DNA of 36,749 nt from Promethearchaeota archaeon (GCA_030620005.1 JAUXAJ010000014.1:1-36749), one strand, 5' to 3'; shown: positions 1 through 8,283, numbered from the stretch's first letter. The notes: a model not told the origin generated them from the letters alone. Numbers and translations are program-made.

Positions 1-2
1 TC

Positions 3-143
3 TTAAGTGAATTCTATTTCCAATTGGTCTAGAATCTCAAGCAAGTCAAGTACTTCAACATTACCTTTAAATTCTTCGTTAGCATCGCTCAAATTCGTGC
101 GGCAAAATGGACACAAAATTTCTATTTCTTTCCATTTCTACCA
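3..143 (-). pseudogene. zinc-ribbon protein fragment, C-terminal end
   Basis: Reading the minus strand, an open frame of about 45 codons ends at a TAA at 3-5 and contains a CPFCRTNL zinc-knuckle motif followed by an acidic leucine-rich helix. It has no ATG or GTG; the only alternative start is a TTG just before the first cysteine. Immediately upstream, a second minus frame (about 120-200) reads sensibly as FKKIPGIKLVEMER and would join the zinc motif by a one-base shift. I infer a small gene broken by a frameshift. The second half of a CxxC pair is not visible, so it may also be truncated. Confidence 0.35.
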
Positions 144-330
144 ACTTAATGCCAGGAATTTTCTTGAAAATTTCTCGTTTTTTTTTAAACTAAATTGAAA
201 TAAAACGGCAAAAGAACTTTTCTCGGGATGTGTTTATTTTTTAGAGATAATGTTTTTAGTTGGAAGTACGACGAAAAAGGAGAAGTTTTCAAGGACCACG
301 TTGTCTTTAACTATCATGAAGGATAAATAG

Positions 331-370
331 ACATTATTTATTATTTATTATTTATTAATAATTATTAGAT
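331..370. repeat. ATT/ATTT microsatellite-like tract
   Basis: Short tandem TTATTTATTATTTATTA-type repetition lies in the leader just upstream of the metalloprotease gene. It is simple-sequence AT repeat and may include the promoter TATA region, but no element can be singled out. Confidence 0.5.
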
Positions 371-391
371 AATATTTCAAGAAGGATTAAC

Positions 392-1096
392 ATGGAGCTA
401 AACGATAAATTGGATGCGTTTTATAAAAAAGGGAAATTGAATTATTCTGAAAAAAAAGAATTTTGGAAAATGGTCAATGAATTTAAGATAAAATACGAAC
501 GCGTGCCAAAAGAATTCGCAGATAAATTAGGAATAATAAAAGCAAAAAATGCACCTTGGAAATTATATTCAGTAAAAAGTGGAATTATTTTAGGAATAAT
601 ATCATTTGTTTTGGGAATTTTTGCTTGGTTTTGGTGGTTCAATTATTTCATTTTTAATCAACCTGTATCTTTAAATATGTCCGACTTTTCGTATTGGCTG
701 GGATTTATATCATGGATCGCGTTTATTTTTTTAATAATGGAAGGCCTTCACGAATTATCACACCTTATTGCAGCACATTTTTTTAATATTAAATTTAATG
801 GTTGGGGCATCTATAAACTTCAACCAACCTGGGATATTGAATATTCCTCGTATTTGCAGTCAAGTTTCAATAAACGCGCCATTACACATCTAATTGGAAC
901 GCCAATAAATTTCTTTCAATTTTTATTGCATCTCATAATCACAACATTTTTGAACTTTAATTTCTGGATATTATGGATACCATTTATCGCAATTTATTTA
1001 GAATTAACCTGGATGGGAATAAAAGAAGGGTATGGAGACGTGCCTCGGTTTCTTAAAGAACTTAAAAGAAAAAAAATTAACAGGAAAAATAAGTAA
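392..1096 (+). CDS. membrane zinc metalloprotease, HExxH (M50/DUF3267-like)
   Basis: The protein has 234 aa. A charged N-terminal segment (1-60) is followed by hydrophobic helices at about 62-88, 101-116, 170-185 and 187-207. The end of the second helix carries HELSH (120-124), the HExxH zinc site, placed in the membrane as in site-2-protease-like peptidases. A possible third ligand is the aspartate of YGD (216), followed by a basic tail. I infer intramembrane or membrane-proximal proteolysis; the substrate is unknown. The ATG is preceded by AAGGATT, a plausible ribosome site. The gene stands alone. Assignment to M50 versus DUF3267 cannot be decided by eye. Confidence 0.7.
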   Translation: MELNDKLDAFYKKGKLNYSEKKEFWKMVNEFKIKYERVPKEFADKLGIIKAKNAPWKLYSVKSGIILGIISFVLGIFAWFWWFNYFIFNQPVSLNMSDFSYWLGFISWIAFIFLIMEGLHELSHLIAAHFFNIKFNGWGIYKLQPTWDIEYSSYLQSSFNKRAITHLIGTPINFFQFLLHLIITTFLNFNFWILWIPFIAIYLELTWMGIKEGYGDVPRFLKELKRKKINRKNK

Positions 1097-1207
1097 ATAA
1101 GATCTAAAGAACATTAATTCTCTCTTAATTTAAGTGACTTTTCCAATTTTCGCTATTCATCGCCTTAGTAAAATCTGAAATCTCGCTTTGATCTCGCGTG
1201 CTTGTTT

Positions 1208-2056
1208 TCAAACCAGATATTTTTGAATTTTACGGACTTTTTTCGCGCTCATTTCGAGTTGATTGCGTTGAACTAGCTCCATTGTCGCCGTTAACACCAA
1301 CCTCTTGCCATATTTAGGGTTGAACGCGCTTTGAATCGATTTTACCAATTTTCTTTCTTTATGATGCGGTTTAACTCGAACAAGTTCCTGAATTCTTTCT
1401 TTTAAAAAGCTTTTTGCGTTCTTGTCGTAAAATCTTGCGAGCTTGAACCCGTTAAACTCCACGCGCAAGAGCGTCCAGCTTGGAATAGGCACGACCAAAA
1501 CGTTTCGATGGCAATAATACTGGAAATTGTCTTGGAAAAGACCGTGCAAGTATTTCTTTTCTGGCAACGAAAAATGCAGCGCGAACGGGTCGGATACCAC
1601 TTGATGCCTTTTAAACCCCTTCCTGAAACGGTTTAGATTGACGTAATAAACCCGACCTCCGTACATCCAGTGAAGAAATCGCTCCAAGGAAGAGATCTTG
1701 GCGCTTCTTTTATCTTCTGGGGCCTTGGGAGACGCCACGCAAGGACCGTTCCCATTTAACAGCCATAAAACGTGGATGTTCCTCGAATTGTAGTGAGAAG
1801 TCCTTTTTTTCACTTCAGTCACGGTCATCCTCGAATTTTGAACCTCGACAACGACATCGGGTCCGATAGAAAAGTGCACGTAGAGGTCTGCCCTTCGCCC
1901 CGAGACGAACTTTTCCTGCTCGATCCCGGTAACTCCCTTTCCGTTGTCGTTAAAAAGCCGTTCGCACGCTTGCTTGACGGCGCGATGGTAAAGCGTCTCG
2001 TTTCCCCTTTTATTGTTGAAGGAATTGTCGTGGAATTTATGTTTTGACTCGATCAC
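1208..2056 (-). CDS. CoiA-like competence nuclease (PD-(D/E)XK fold)
   Basis: The protein has 282 aa. Its N-terminal half matches the CoiA family pattern: an acidic residue in an early helix (E20), RRAD (D57), then a strand with EVQ (E71-Q73), then a TxRTxxY-type helix and a VLWLL strand (96-100). These are the D...ExQ catalytic elements of PD-(D/E)XK nucleases. The basic C-terminal half is not recognised. The start is GTG with a strong GAGGTGAT six bases upstream, which fixes it better than any ATG. CoiA proteins act on DNA during uptake or recombination; the role in this archaeon is inferred only. The gene is visibly more GC-rich than its neighbours, which could mean recent transfer. It lies downstream of a 106-aa unknown and a FEN-1 fragment on the same strand. 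Confidence 0.75.
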   Translation of the reverse strand: MIESKHKFHDNSFNNKRGNETLYHRAVKQACERLFNDNGKGVTGIEQEKFVSGRRADLYVHFSIGPDVVVEVQNSRMTVTEVKKRTSHYNSRNIHVLWLLNGNGPCVASPKAPEDKRSAKISSLERFLHWMYGGRVYYVNLNRFRKGFKRHQVVSDPFALHFSLPEKKYLHGLFQDNFQYYCHRNVLVVPIPSWTLLRVEFNGFKLARFYDKNAKSFLKERIQELVRVKPHHKERKLVKSIQSAFNPKYGKRLVLTATMELVQRNQLEMSAKKVRKIQKYLV

Positions 2057-2062
2057 GACTTT

Positions 2063-2070
2063 ATCACCTC
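2063..2070 (-). promoter_or_regulatory. strong Shine-Dalgarno for the GTG-start CoiA-like gene
   Basis: The minus strand reads GAGGTGAT, nearly the full anti-SD complement, six bases before the GTG at 2056. It decides the start codon. Confidence 0.75.
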
Positions 2071-2119
2071 TAATATTAATCCGATTCCTCTAATATTATT
2101 ATTCACTTTCATATTAATA

Positions 2120-2440
2120 TCACACCAAAATCATGTCGAGAACGAATCGTTGGATTTCGAGGTCACTCAATCTTGATGTCACGTCTATCTTGATTACGAG
2201 TTCGTGGTACAATGTATCTTCCATTAAATTAACGATTAACATTTTTGCGTTGTCAACGATTTCGCGACTGAAGTCTTGTTTTATAACGTCGTTCAGGATG
2301 AAGCGAAGCCTGCAAAAAAATTCTTTTCGAGACCTTTCAAGTATCTTGTCAGCTCTTTTAAACGTGTTCAAAATGTTGTTATAGCAAGTAACTTCCAAAT
2401 TTCTAAGCAACATCGTCATTATTAAATTTTTTTTGGTCAT
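2120..2440 (-). CDS. hypothetical protein, 106 aa, alpha-helical
   Basis: I do not recognise this protein. It has 106 aa, mixed charge and predicted mainly helical, with a Leu/Ile-rich C-terminus, no membrane helix and no metal-binding pattern. It begins at an ATG with no clear Shine-Dalgarno and ends 63 bases before the CoiA-like gene on the same strand, so the two could be co-transcribed. Codon use looks normal for the window. It may be real or a relic, as it lies in a minus-strand tract of gene fragments (WD40, FEN-1). Confidence 0.45.
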   Translation of the reverse strand: MTKKNLIMTMLLRNLEVTCYNNILNTFKRADKILERSRKEFFCRLRFILNDVIKQDFSREIVDNAKMLIVNLMEDTLYHELVIKIDVTSRLSDLEIQRFVLDMILV

Positions 2441-2478
2441 TTTTAGATATAGGTATAGGAAAAAATTAATTTGTGCAG

Positions 2479-2538
2479 AAATTTCAAGATTAAGTCACGG
2501 CTAAAAATAAATTTCGAAAGAGAGTCATGGCGAAAAAT
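2479..2538. repeat. imperfect 30-bp tandem duplication
   Basis: Two adjacent 30-base units (2479-2508 and 2509-2538) match at 23 of 30 positions. Both begin AAATTTC and end AAAAAT with an internal AGTCA.GGC core. The tract lies just past the stop of the FEN-1 fragment. Confidence 0.55.
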
Positions 2539-2547
2539 TAATTTTTT

Positions 2548-2718
2548 TTAAGAGCGTGTGATTAGTTCTAGCAAAAAAAAAGAATATTGCGAGGTCTTGT
2601 GTGAAAAACTAAATAGACTGAATATGATGTTAGGGGCGTCCACTGCTATTATTTTACCTGTTAACTGCGAAAAGTCGATCTTGTCCCTGACAATAAGCTC
2701 TTGTAATTTTACTCCCAT
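2548..2718 (-). pseudogene. N-terminal fragment of flap endonuclease FEN-1
   Basis: The minus strand from ATG 2716-2718 encodes 56 aa beginning MGVKLQELI and continuing into GKIIAVDAPN, the conserved N-terminus of archaeal FEN-1. The catalytic metal-binding aspartate falls at D27, the usual FEN-1 position. Family members run to about 340 aa with an H3TH domain; here the frame stops after the first strand-helix unit and I found no continuation in the other frames. So it is a 5' relic, or at most a micro-ORF. FEN-1 cleaves 5' flaps in Okazaki-fragment maturation; a complete copy presumably exists elsewhere. It lies between a WD40 relic and a 106-aa unknown. Confidence 0.7.
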
Positions 2719-2754
2719 GCTAATTAAATGGTATTAATGTTTATAAAAAAAAAA

Positions 2755-3108
2755 TTAACATTGTTCAAAGAAAGATATTAATTGTTGTTGATTGATTTTC
2801 ATTGTTAAGAGACCTGAAAGAAATTTGTTTTTAAAAGATATTGAAGAGCTGGTAAAATACCTTAAATCAACATTTCTAAATTCAATTTTTGCTTTTTCGC
2901 TTCTTGACACGTCCCAAACCAGCACGTTTCCGTTAGCATGGACGGTTATTAATAAATTATTTTCATTGCCGTAAAAAACAGAGATTGGACTTAATTTGCA
3001 AGGAAAAGGCCCATATTTCACTTTTTTTTCGAAATCCCAGATAAAAACTTTGTTTGACCTACTCTTGGAAAATGCAATTTTCCCGGAAATTGCCCCTCTT
3101 AATGAGGT
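2755..3108 (-). pseudogene. WD40-repeat protein fragment
   Basis: The open frame of 117 codons on the minus strand has no ATG near its 5' end and is bounded upstream by TAG at 3109-3111. It reads as two blades: one ending KVFIWDFEKK and the next LLITVHANGNVLVWDV, both with the WD signature. The GTG at 3019-3021 is the first conventional start but would cut a blade. It overlaps the last 50 bases of the upstream 185-aa gene in another frame. A beta-propeller needs about seven blades, so this is a relic of a larger scaffold protein. Confidence 0.6.
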
Positions 3109-3616
3109 CTATTTGAGCCAATAGTAATATAGACTTTATCAGTTCTTCACTTATTTGCCCATTTTTAAGAAATGAAGAATAATTTTTTTTTGCCTTTGAG
3201 ATTATTTTTGTTGTTTTTTGATAACATTTCTTGATGATTTTTATTTTTTGCCTTTGATTTTTTATTGCATAACGGTCCTCTATTGATTTAAACATTTTGA
3301 ATAAGAGTAAAAGAATATTAGGATTTTCTATTCTATTAATTTCTATTTTATTATGCTTTTTTATTAAGTTATCCGATTTAATCACTGATTTAAGCAATAT
3401 TCCCGAATTTTCGGCAAACCATTGTCTAGTAATGGCTTTGGGATTTAGATATTTTATATAAAAGCGTAAAAGATAATCAAAAGCTGTTCCAATTCGTCCA
3501 TAACGTGTAGTTAAAGGGGGAGCTAATAATGTTTTCTTTTTTTTATTAAATATTGGTTTTGAAAATTCTTCTCGAAACTTCTTTCTTACATCTTTATTAT
3601 TTAAAAATTCTTTCAT
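3059..3616 (-). CDS. conserved hypothetical protein with LTxxYGxxGTAFDYLLRF motif
   Basis: The protein has 185 aa and is strongly basic. Residues about 32-52 carry a distinctive PLTTRYGRIGTAFDYLLRF segment that I have the impression of having seen in uncharacterised archaeal and bacterial proteins, but I cannot name a characterised family or function. The rest is helical and lysine-rich. The ATG at 3616 has GAGGT (3623-3627 on plus) six bases upstream, so translation start is well supported. A small minus-strand frame (3634-3714) ends 17 bases upstream and could be co-transcribed. Its 3' end overlaps the WD40 relic. Confidence 0.55.
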   Translation of the reverse strand: MKEFLNNKDVRKKFREEFSKPIFNKKKKTLLAPPLTTRYGRIGTAFDYLLRFYIKYLNPKAITRQWFAENSGILLKSVIKSDNLIKKHNKIEINRIENPNILLLLFKMFKSIEDRYAIKNQRQKIKIIKKCYQKTTKIISKAKKNYSSFLKNGQISEELIKSILLLAQIDLIKRGNFRENCIFQE

Positions 3617-3633
3617 TTTTTTACCTCAAATTT

Positions 3634-3714
3634 TTAATTTTTATTCGGGGGTTTCCCGACAGAAACCAACGAAAATAATTTACAAAAAATATGATTTTTT
3701 TCTCCTCCACTCAT
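3634..3714 (-). pseudogene. small ORF or C-terminal relic upstream of the 185-aa gene
   Basis: The minus frame is open from a TGA at 3781-3783 to a TAA at 3634-3636. It reads like protein (KKWAEEILAYFMSGGEK then a Cys/Phe-rich tail ending GKPPNKN). The only ATG inside gives 26 aa. It may be the tail of a lost gene. The rest of the gene-free stretch 3781-3931 shows nothing I can name. Confidence 0.3.
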
Positions 3715-3931
3715 AAAATATGCAAGTATTTCTTCAGCCCATTTTTTAAAGACACTTTTATATAACCTCAGATTTACATTTCAGAAATCTTTAAAGGCTT
3801 TAATGGTGATTTCTTATTGAAAATTGTCTGTATAAAGCATTTTTTGAGGTAGTTCTATACTGTATTTAAAGCAAGCATTATTTAAAATTTTGAATGTTTA
3901 TATATTAAAGGATGAAAATGATTATTGATTC

Positions 3932-5956
3932 TTAGTTTTTTTTCCACTTTCCGCCATACTCCCAATCTTCATATACTTTCAACAAGTCGTCAATTTCTTC
4001 TCCAGTAGTTTTCAGTTCCTCCACTTTCTCAACTAATTTAATGTCCGTTATTTCTTCTCCAAACGCTTCAACAGTAATTTGGCGTTGTTCTTCAATCTGT
4101 CGTCGCGCTTCCTCTCGTTCCTTTCTTATTTTATCTTCTTCTTCGCCCGTTTTTAGTAGTTTAAATAAATCTTCGCGTATGGGTTCGCTTTCGGAAAATA
4201 TCATGTCAAATATAAAAGACTCTTGGTAAGAAGTGAGTGCGTGTCCTAACGATTCCATTGCTTTATAGAATAGTGGTATTTTATTTTTAAGCGTATTGTG
4301 AAAGAAAGAATCAACTTGCGTGGAATATATCCCCGACAATGATTTTTCAATGTCCCGAAATTGCGTATAAATGAACTTTCTGACTAGGTTTTGTAAATTT
4401 GGGATAGAATTCAATTCTTCTGCCTCCTTTTCTTTCCTTTCTTTATCTTCTCTTTCTTTCCGTTTCTGCTTATCGCATTCTAATATCATTTTCTCTGCAT
4501 AACGAACACCATCGTTCCACCCTTGTTCGGTACAAATTTCTTTTGATTTATTAAATAAATTTTTTGAATTATCCCATTGTCCCTCGTTGAACTTCTGATG
4601 AGCTTCTTTAACGATATTTTGATTTTCATTCTCACTCTGATTCCCCTCAATTTTCCAATCTCCTCCCCTTAGAATCTCTATATCCTCACTTTTCAATAAC
4701 CTCGGAAGCATCTCCTTTTTACGTTGAGTCATAACAAGAGGTTTATCTTCTACAAAAACTAAAGAATTCCCCTTAATTCGTGCATTAATTTCTCTTTGTA
4801 ATATCATATTTTCGATTAAAAATATCAATTCTTCACGATCTATGTGTGTCTTAGATTTTATAATAATGCTCTCAAATGAGATCTCATTATAGAGTGATGG
4901 TAAGTTTTTTATAAAGCTACTATAAATTTCATATATTTTACATAAATCTACTTTCTTTTGAGCTTTGTTAAGGATCTCACCCATATTATAACTTTTGGCT
5001 TGTCTTATTATATTATCCAATTCGTTTAATGCTTTTGATAATTTTAAAGTCTGGATTAATTTTCCAATTAAAATTAACTTTTTTTCAAGGTCATTTTGTT
5101 TTTCTGTTTTATATGTAAATAAGAAGTCGTTAACTTTCTTTTTGATTTTATTTAATTCATAGTATGTAGCTTCATCTACAATATTCTCCAATTCCTTCAA
5201 TGTACTAGAGTCCTTTGATTTATAAATCACTTTTTTAATTGAAGTAAAACTTTTTTCGAACTCCTCTTGCTTTATACTTCCAATAGTAGATATTAAATTT
5301 TGAGCTTTCTCTATGATCTCTTTCAATCCATGCTCTATAGCTTCCTCTCTAATGTTAACTAATTTATCAAAAGCTTTTAAAATATCTGATTCTTGAATTG
5401 ATCTTAAAATTAAGGGAAATTCTTTTTCAAGTCTAAATTGTCTTTCAATGTTTTCTTTATTCAGGTGAATTTTCTTAATACAATATGATTTTAGTAAATC
5501 AATTTGATGATTATCTAATTTATTTCCTTCATATCTTACTTTATTTACTATCTGATCTATAGTTGAAAGTATCTGATCTTTTATTATCATATTCAAATCG
5601 CCAGGCTTGCCACATCTGATTGTTTTTGATTGAGCTTTAACATAATTTCTGACATAATTTTTCAAATATGGGATTTTTAAAAATGTAGTTTTTAATTCTG
5701 CCTTATCTTTTTGATCCTGTCTTTTTCTCTCATACTCTAATCTATTGAGCCTCTGTTCCATCTTCATTATTTCTATTCTTGCCTTATAATTTTCCTTTAA
5801 CATTTTCCGAGCATTTTTTTTAGAAAGACCCTTCAATAATTCCTTTATCTTTTTTGATTCTCTAATAATCTTCACCAATAAGTATTGATATCGAAATCCT
5901 ACTATTTTTATTAAGTTAAGTTTATATTTTAATATTATTATATATCCTCTAGTCAA
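3932..5956 (-). CDS. large coiled-coil protein with PCI-like winged helix
   Basis: The protein has 674 aa and is highly charged. Residues 30-90 form a basic coiled coil; 180-340 are amphipathic helical repeats of TPR/HEAT type. Residues about 345-405 match the C-terminal winged helix of PCI proteins (COP9, 26S lid, eIF3 subunits): a helix-turn-helix, then LIENMILQREINARIKGNSLVFVED, quoted here as the LIENMILQ and REINARIKG elements. Residues 440-500 look like another TPR-type pair; 497-515 and 605-625 are charged coiled coils; the end is acidic. I infer a cytosolic scaffold. The start is TTG, with no convincing Shine-Dalgarno; a methionine at about 52 or 64 could be the true start because residues 5-30 are atypically hydrophobic. 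Asgard archaea are known to encode such eukaryote-like folds. Confidence 0.6.
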   Translation of the reverse strand: MTRGYIIILKYKLNLIKIVGFRYQYLLVKIIRESKKIKELLKGLSKKNARKMLKENYKARIEIMKMEQRLNRLEYERKRQDQKDKAELKTTFLKIPYLKNYVRNYVKAQSKTIRCGKPGDLNMIIKDQILSTIDQIVNKVRYEGNKLDNHQIDLLKSYCIKKIHLNKENIERQFRLEKEFPLILRSIQESDILKAFDKLVNIREEAIEHGLKEIIEKAQNLISTIGSIKQEEFEKSFTSIKKVIYKSKDSSTLKELENIVDEATYYELNKIKKKVNDFLFTYKTEKQNDLEKKLILIGKLIQTLKLSKALNELDNIIRQAKSYNMGEILNKAQKKVDLCKIYEIYSSFIKNLPSLYNEISFESIIIKSKTHIDREELIFLIENMILQREINARIKGNSLVFVEDKPLVMTQRKKEMLPRLLKSEDIEILRGGDWKIEGNQSENENQNIVKEAHQKFNEGQWDNSKNLFNKSKEICTEQGWNDGVRYAEKMILECDKQKRKEREDKERKEKEAEELNSIPNLQNLVRKFIYTQFRDIEKSLSGIYSTQVDSFFHNTLKNKIPLFYKAMESLGHALTSYQESFIFDMIFSESEPIREDLFKLLKTGEEEDKIRKEREEARRQIEEQRQITVEAFGEEITDIKLVEKVEELKTTGEEIDDLLKVYEDWEYGGKWKKN

Positions 5957-6047
5957 TTCGTTATAGTATGGGTCTATGGCTCTTATTCTCAGTTATTCTG
6001 TTGATAAAATTTTAGTTTCCCAAAAAATTAATAAAATTATTGAAAAT

Positions 6048-6215
6048 TTAAGAAAAAAAGAAGGAATCAAATGGATTATTCTGGGATGCGTCAAAAGGCA
6101 CGGGATAAAATCTTTTACAAGTAGAACACAGATAAATGACTTCTTCCCCTATTCCGTCCCAGTACTTTATATCTTGCCCGCCACAACGGCTGTATTTTTT
6201 TAGATCCTTGTAGCC
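6048..6215 (-). pseudogene. zinc-ribbon fragment (CxxQ...CxxC)
   Basis: The minus frame is open between TGA (6216-6218) and TAA (6048-6050), about 55 codons without any start codon. It reads SRCGGQDIKYW, about 15 residues, then LCSTCKRFYPV, a zinc-ribbon-like arrangement with one Cys of the first pair replaced (CGGQ). It looks like the tail of a gene whose 5' part is lost or out of frame. The opposite-strand ORF here is a shadow. Confidence 0.4.
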
Positions 6216-6270
6216 TCAATATTATCTTTTGTCAATTTCATCTTTTATATCTCAAAATTATAGTTACGAT

Positions 6271-6880
6271 CTATTCTTTATCTATTTGCTGAAATAATTT
6301 TTGTAGAAAAAAGGCAATTCCCAAAAAACTTATCCTGATAGATTTTTCTTTTCCATCCTTAGGATTGGGAAATAGGGTTAAAGCAGAAATGTTAGCCAAC
6401 TTTCTTATGAACCCATAAATAGAGCCTCTCGTTAATTTCTCTGCCTTCCTTTTCGCTTTTAACTCGGCAAGAAGTGCCTCAATTGAGCTAAAGGTCTCAG
6501 TTTCGCATAATAAAGGATTTTCGTCAAATTTTTGATTTGTTTCTAAAAAATCCTTGATATCATCGCATGTTTTAAAAAATAACTTCAAAAACTCGAATTG
6601 CTTGCTGGTTAGCGGTTTAAAAGGGACGATAACGATGGGCTCGTTTGAGTTGATCCCTACCTCTACATTTCCATCGTAAATATAATCAGCGTGAATTATT
6701 TATACGTAAAAAAAGGAATTTAATTCTCTTAGAAAATGTCAATTCGCTCTGGCAATGCGAATGCCATTGATTTTTTATATCGATAATTACTTCTTTAATC
6801 TTTAGTGGTGGTCTTAGAGTATTATAATTCCACCTCGGTTCTTTTATTTCTGAAAAACCTACAGAATCAAATAGAGTCAT
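6271..6880 (-). pseudogene. frameshifted gene of unknown function, about 200 aa
   Basis: Two minus frames form one gene. The 5' part starts at ATG 6878-6880 with GGAGGG five bases upstream (6886-6891) and reads MTLFDSVGFSEIKEPRWNY and on to FLRINNSR, stopping at 6686-6688. The 3' part is open from a TAA at about 6698, has no start codon of its own, and reads HADYIYDGNVEVGINSNEP and on through a helical basic segment (ELKAKRKAEK) to QQIDKE at 6271. A one-base change in the AATAATT tract near 6700 would fuse them smoothly into INIHADYIYDG. I do not recognise the family. It could be a decayed gene, a sequencing error, or less likely a programmed shift. Confidence 0.45.
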
Positions 6881-6885
6881 CTTAT

Positions 6886-6891
6886 CCCTCC
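6886..6891 (-). promoter_or_regulatory. Shine-Dalgarno GGAGGG fixing the start of the broken 6271-6880 gene
   Basis: The minus strand reads GGAGGG, five bases before the ATG at 6880. This supports that start over the GTG/ATG further upstream. Confidence 0.6.
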
Positions 6892-7119
6892 ATGAGCTGC
6901 TATGTCTGCCCATTTGTCCTGAATTACTTGCGGTTCCATAATATTATTAAATTCTTTTCACAATTAAATAATTTTCTAAAATTTAACCTAAAAATAAGAC
7001 GAATTAATTTTGAAGATTAATAAAAATAAAATACGAGCAAGGAAGGGGACTTCTTTTCTAAGATTAAGATTTATAATTCTTCTACAAAAAATTACATTTA
7101 TTTAGTTTAATACTTTAAT

Positions 7120-7135
7120 ATCTTTTATATAATTT
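7120..7135 (+). promoter_or_regulatory. possible TATA box for the MGS-fold gene
   Basis: A TTTTATATAATTTTT stretch sits about 65 bases before the ATG at 7198. In such AT-rich DNA this is only suggestive. Confidence 0.25.
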
Positions 7136-7197
7136 TTATAGAAAAAAAAATACTCGAAATTATCCAATAATCGAACAAACAAAATTGGGTTTGTTTA

Positions 7198-8229
7198 ATG
7201 AGTTCAAAAACAAATAAGGGTAGAAAAACACTTATTGGTGTATTAGCAAGCCACGATGATAAGGAAAGAAACATAAAATTAGTAGAAATTTTGCAAGAAT
7301 TTGTAAAGAATTACAAAACTCGCCTTGAAAAATTTGCTTTTGTTTTTACTGGTGGTACTTTTGATAGAGTAATCTTAGGTCTTCCGGATAAAACTACAGG
7401 TAAAAAAATTGAACCAGTTAACGAACCTACAAGAGAAACTTTACTTGATAAATGTGGAGTATTACGCTTGCATGAAGGTTTAAATGGTGGGGTCACCATC
7501 TTATCAAATTTAATCGTGAAACGATATGTTAGTATTCTCTGGTTCTATCTAACGCCTAAAACCCAACATTGGCTTAAACCTGCTAATCTTGCTTTAATGC
7601 GTCTATGTGATCAATGGTCAATTAAAAGATTGATGACTAGAGGATCAATTAATCAATGGTTTTACCAACACTCAGAAAAAGATGAAACACTTAATCTTAT
7701 AGATTGGCCAATGAAGGAAATAATTTTCGAAGAAAAAACTAATTTTGTTCTCAATACCCAAAAAATGGACACTACTAAATATGGATTTAAACAATATGAC
7801 GACATCTGGGAAATAAAAGAACCAACAGTAATGGAAGAAGGCTCTATTGCATTAATCGCACACGACCAAATGAAAGATAAGATGATTGATTTTGCAATAT
7901 ACTACGAAAAAATATTAAAAGATAAATTCGAACATATTTTTACTACTGGTACAACAGGTAAGCTTATCGCTGATGCGGTTCCCTTACTTAAAGAAAAAAT
8001 TATTAGATTCCACTCCGGACCTAAAGGAGGAGATATAGAAATTGCATCGCTAATCCTCTTCGGAAAATGCCATTTAGTCGTCTTTTTTATCGACCCCCTC
8101 AACCCACACCCACATATCGATGATATTAGAACCGTCTTTGCTGCTTGCATGATTCATGACGATGTCCATATGCTCTCAAACGAGATTCACGCAAGAGAAT
8201 GGTTTGAAACTATGCTCAGAGAAAGATAA
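7198..8229 (+). CDS. tandem methylglyoxal synthase-fold protein
   Basis: The protein has 343 aa and two copies of the MGS fold. The C-terminal copy (about 215-340) carries every MgsA active-site element: AHDxxK (H222, D223, K226), TGTTG (250-254), SGPKGGD (273-279, catalytic Asp 279), FFxDPL (D299), and HPHxxD (H304-D309). It is therefore a candidate for converting dihydroxyacetone phosphate to methylglyoxal and phosphate. The N-terminal copy (11-155) keeps SHDDK and TGGT but has GLNGGV where the catalytic Asp should be, so it is probably regulatory or dead. Bacterial MgsA is about 150 aa with one domain, so this is a duplication-fusion. It stands alone on its strand. An alternative is a nucleotide- or phosphate-sensing role for both domains. 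Confidence 0.8.
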   Translation: MSSKTNKGRKTLIGVLASHDDKERNIKLVEILQEFVKNYKTRLEKFAFVFTGGTFDRVILGLPDKTTGKKIEPVNEPTRETLLDKCGVLRLHEGLNGGVTILSNLIVKRYVSILWFYLTPKTQHWLKPANLALMRLCDQWSIKRLMTRGSINQWFYQHSEKDETLNLIDWPMKEIIFEEKTNFVLNTQKMDTTKYGFKQYDDIWEIKEPTVMEEGSIALIAHDQMKDKMIDFAIYYEKILKDKFEHIFTTGTTGKLIADAVPLLKEKIIRFHSGPKGGDIEIASLILFGKCHLVVFFIDPLNPHPHIDDIRTVFAACMIHDDVHMLSNEIHAREWFETMLRER

Positions 8230-8283
8230 ATATCTTATATCCTATCTTTATAAACCAAATTTTAATTAAATTAATTAAATCTT

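Noticed and set aside
3646..3658. CGGGGGTTTCCCG hairpin as a terminator
   Set aside because: The stem is only four pairs and it lies inside a small protein-like frame, with no T run after it.
5976..6203. Plus-strand 75-aa ORF
   Set aside because: The opposite strand shows a zinc-ribbon reading; the plus frame has no ribosome site or recognisable composition.
6805..7020. Plus-strand 71-aa ORF
   Set aside because: It overlaps the SD-supported 5' half of the broken minus-strand gene and looks like its shadow.
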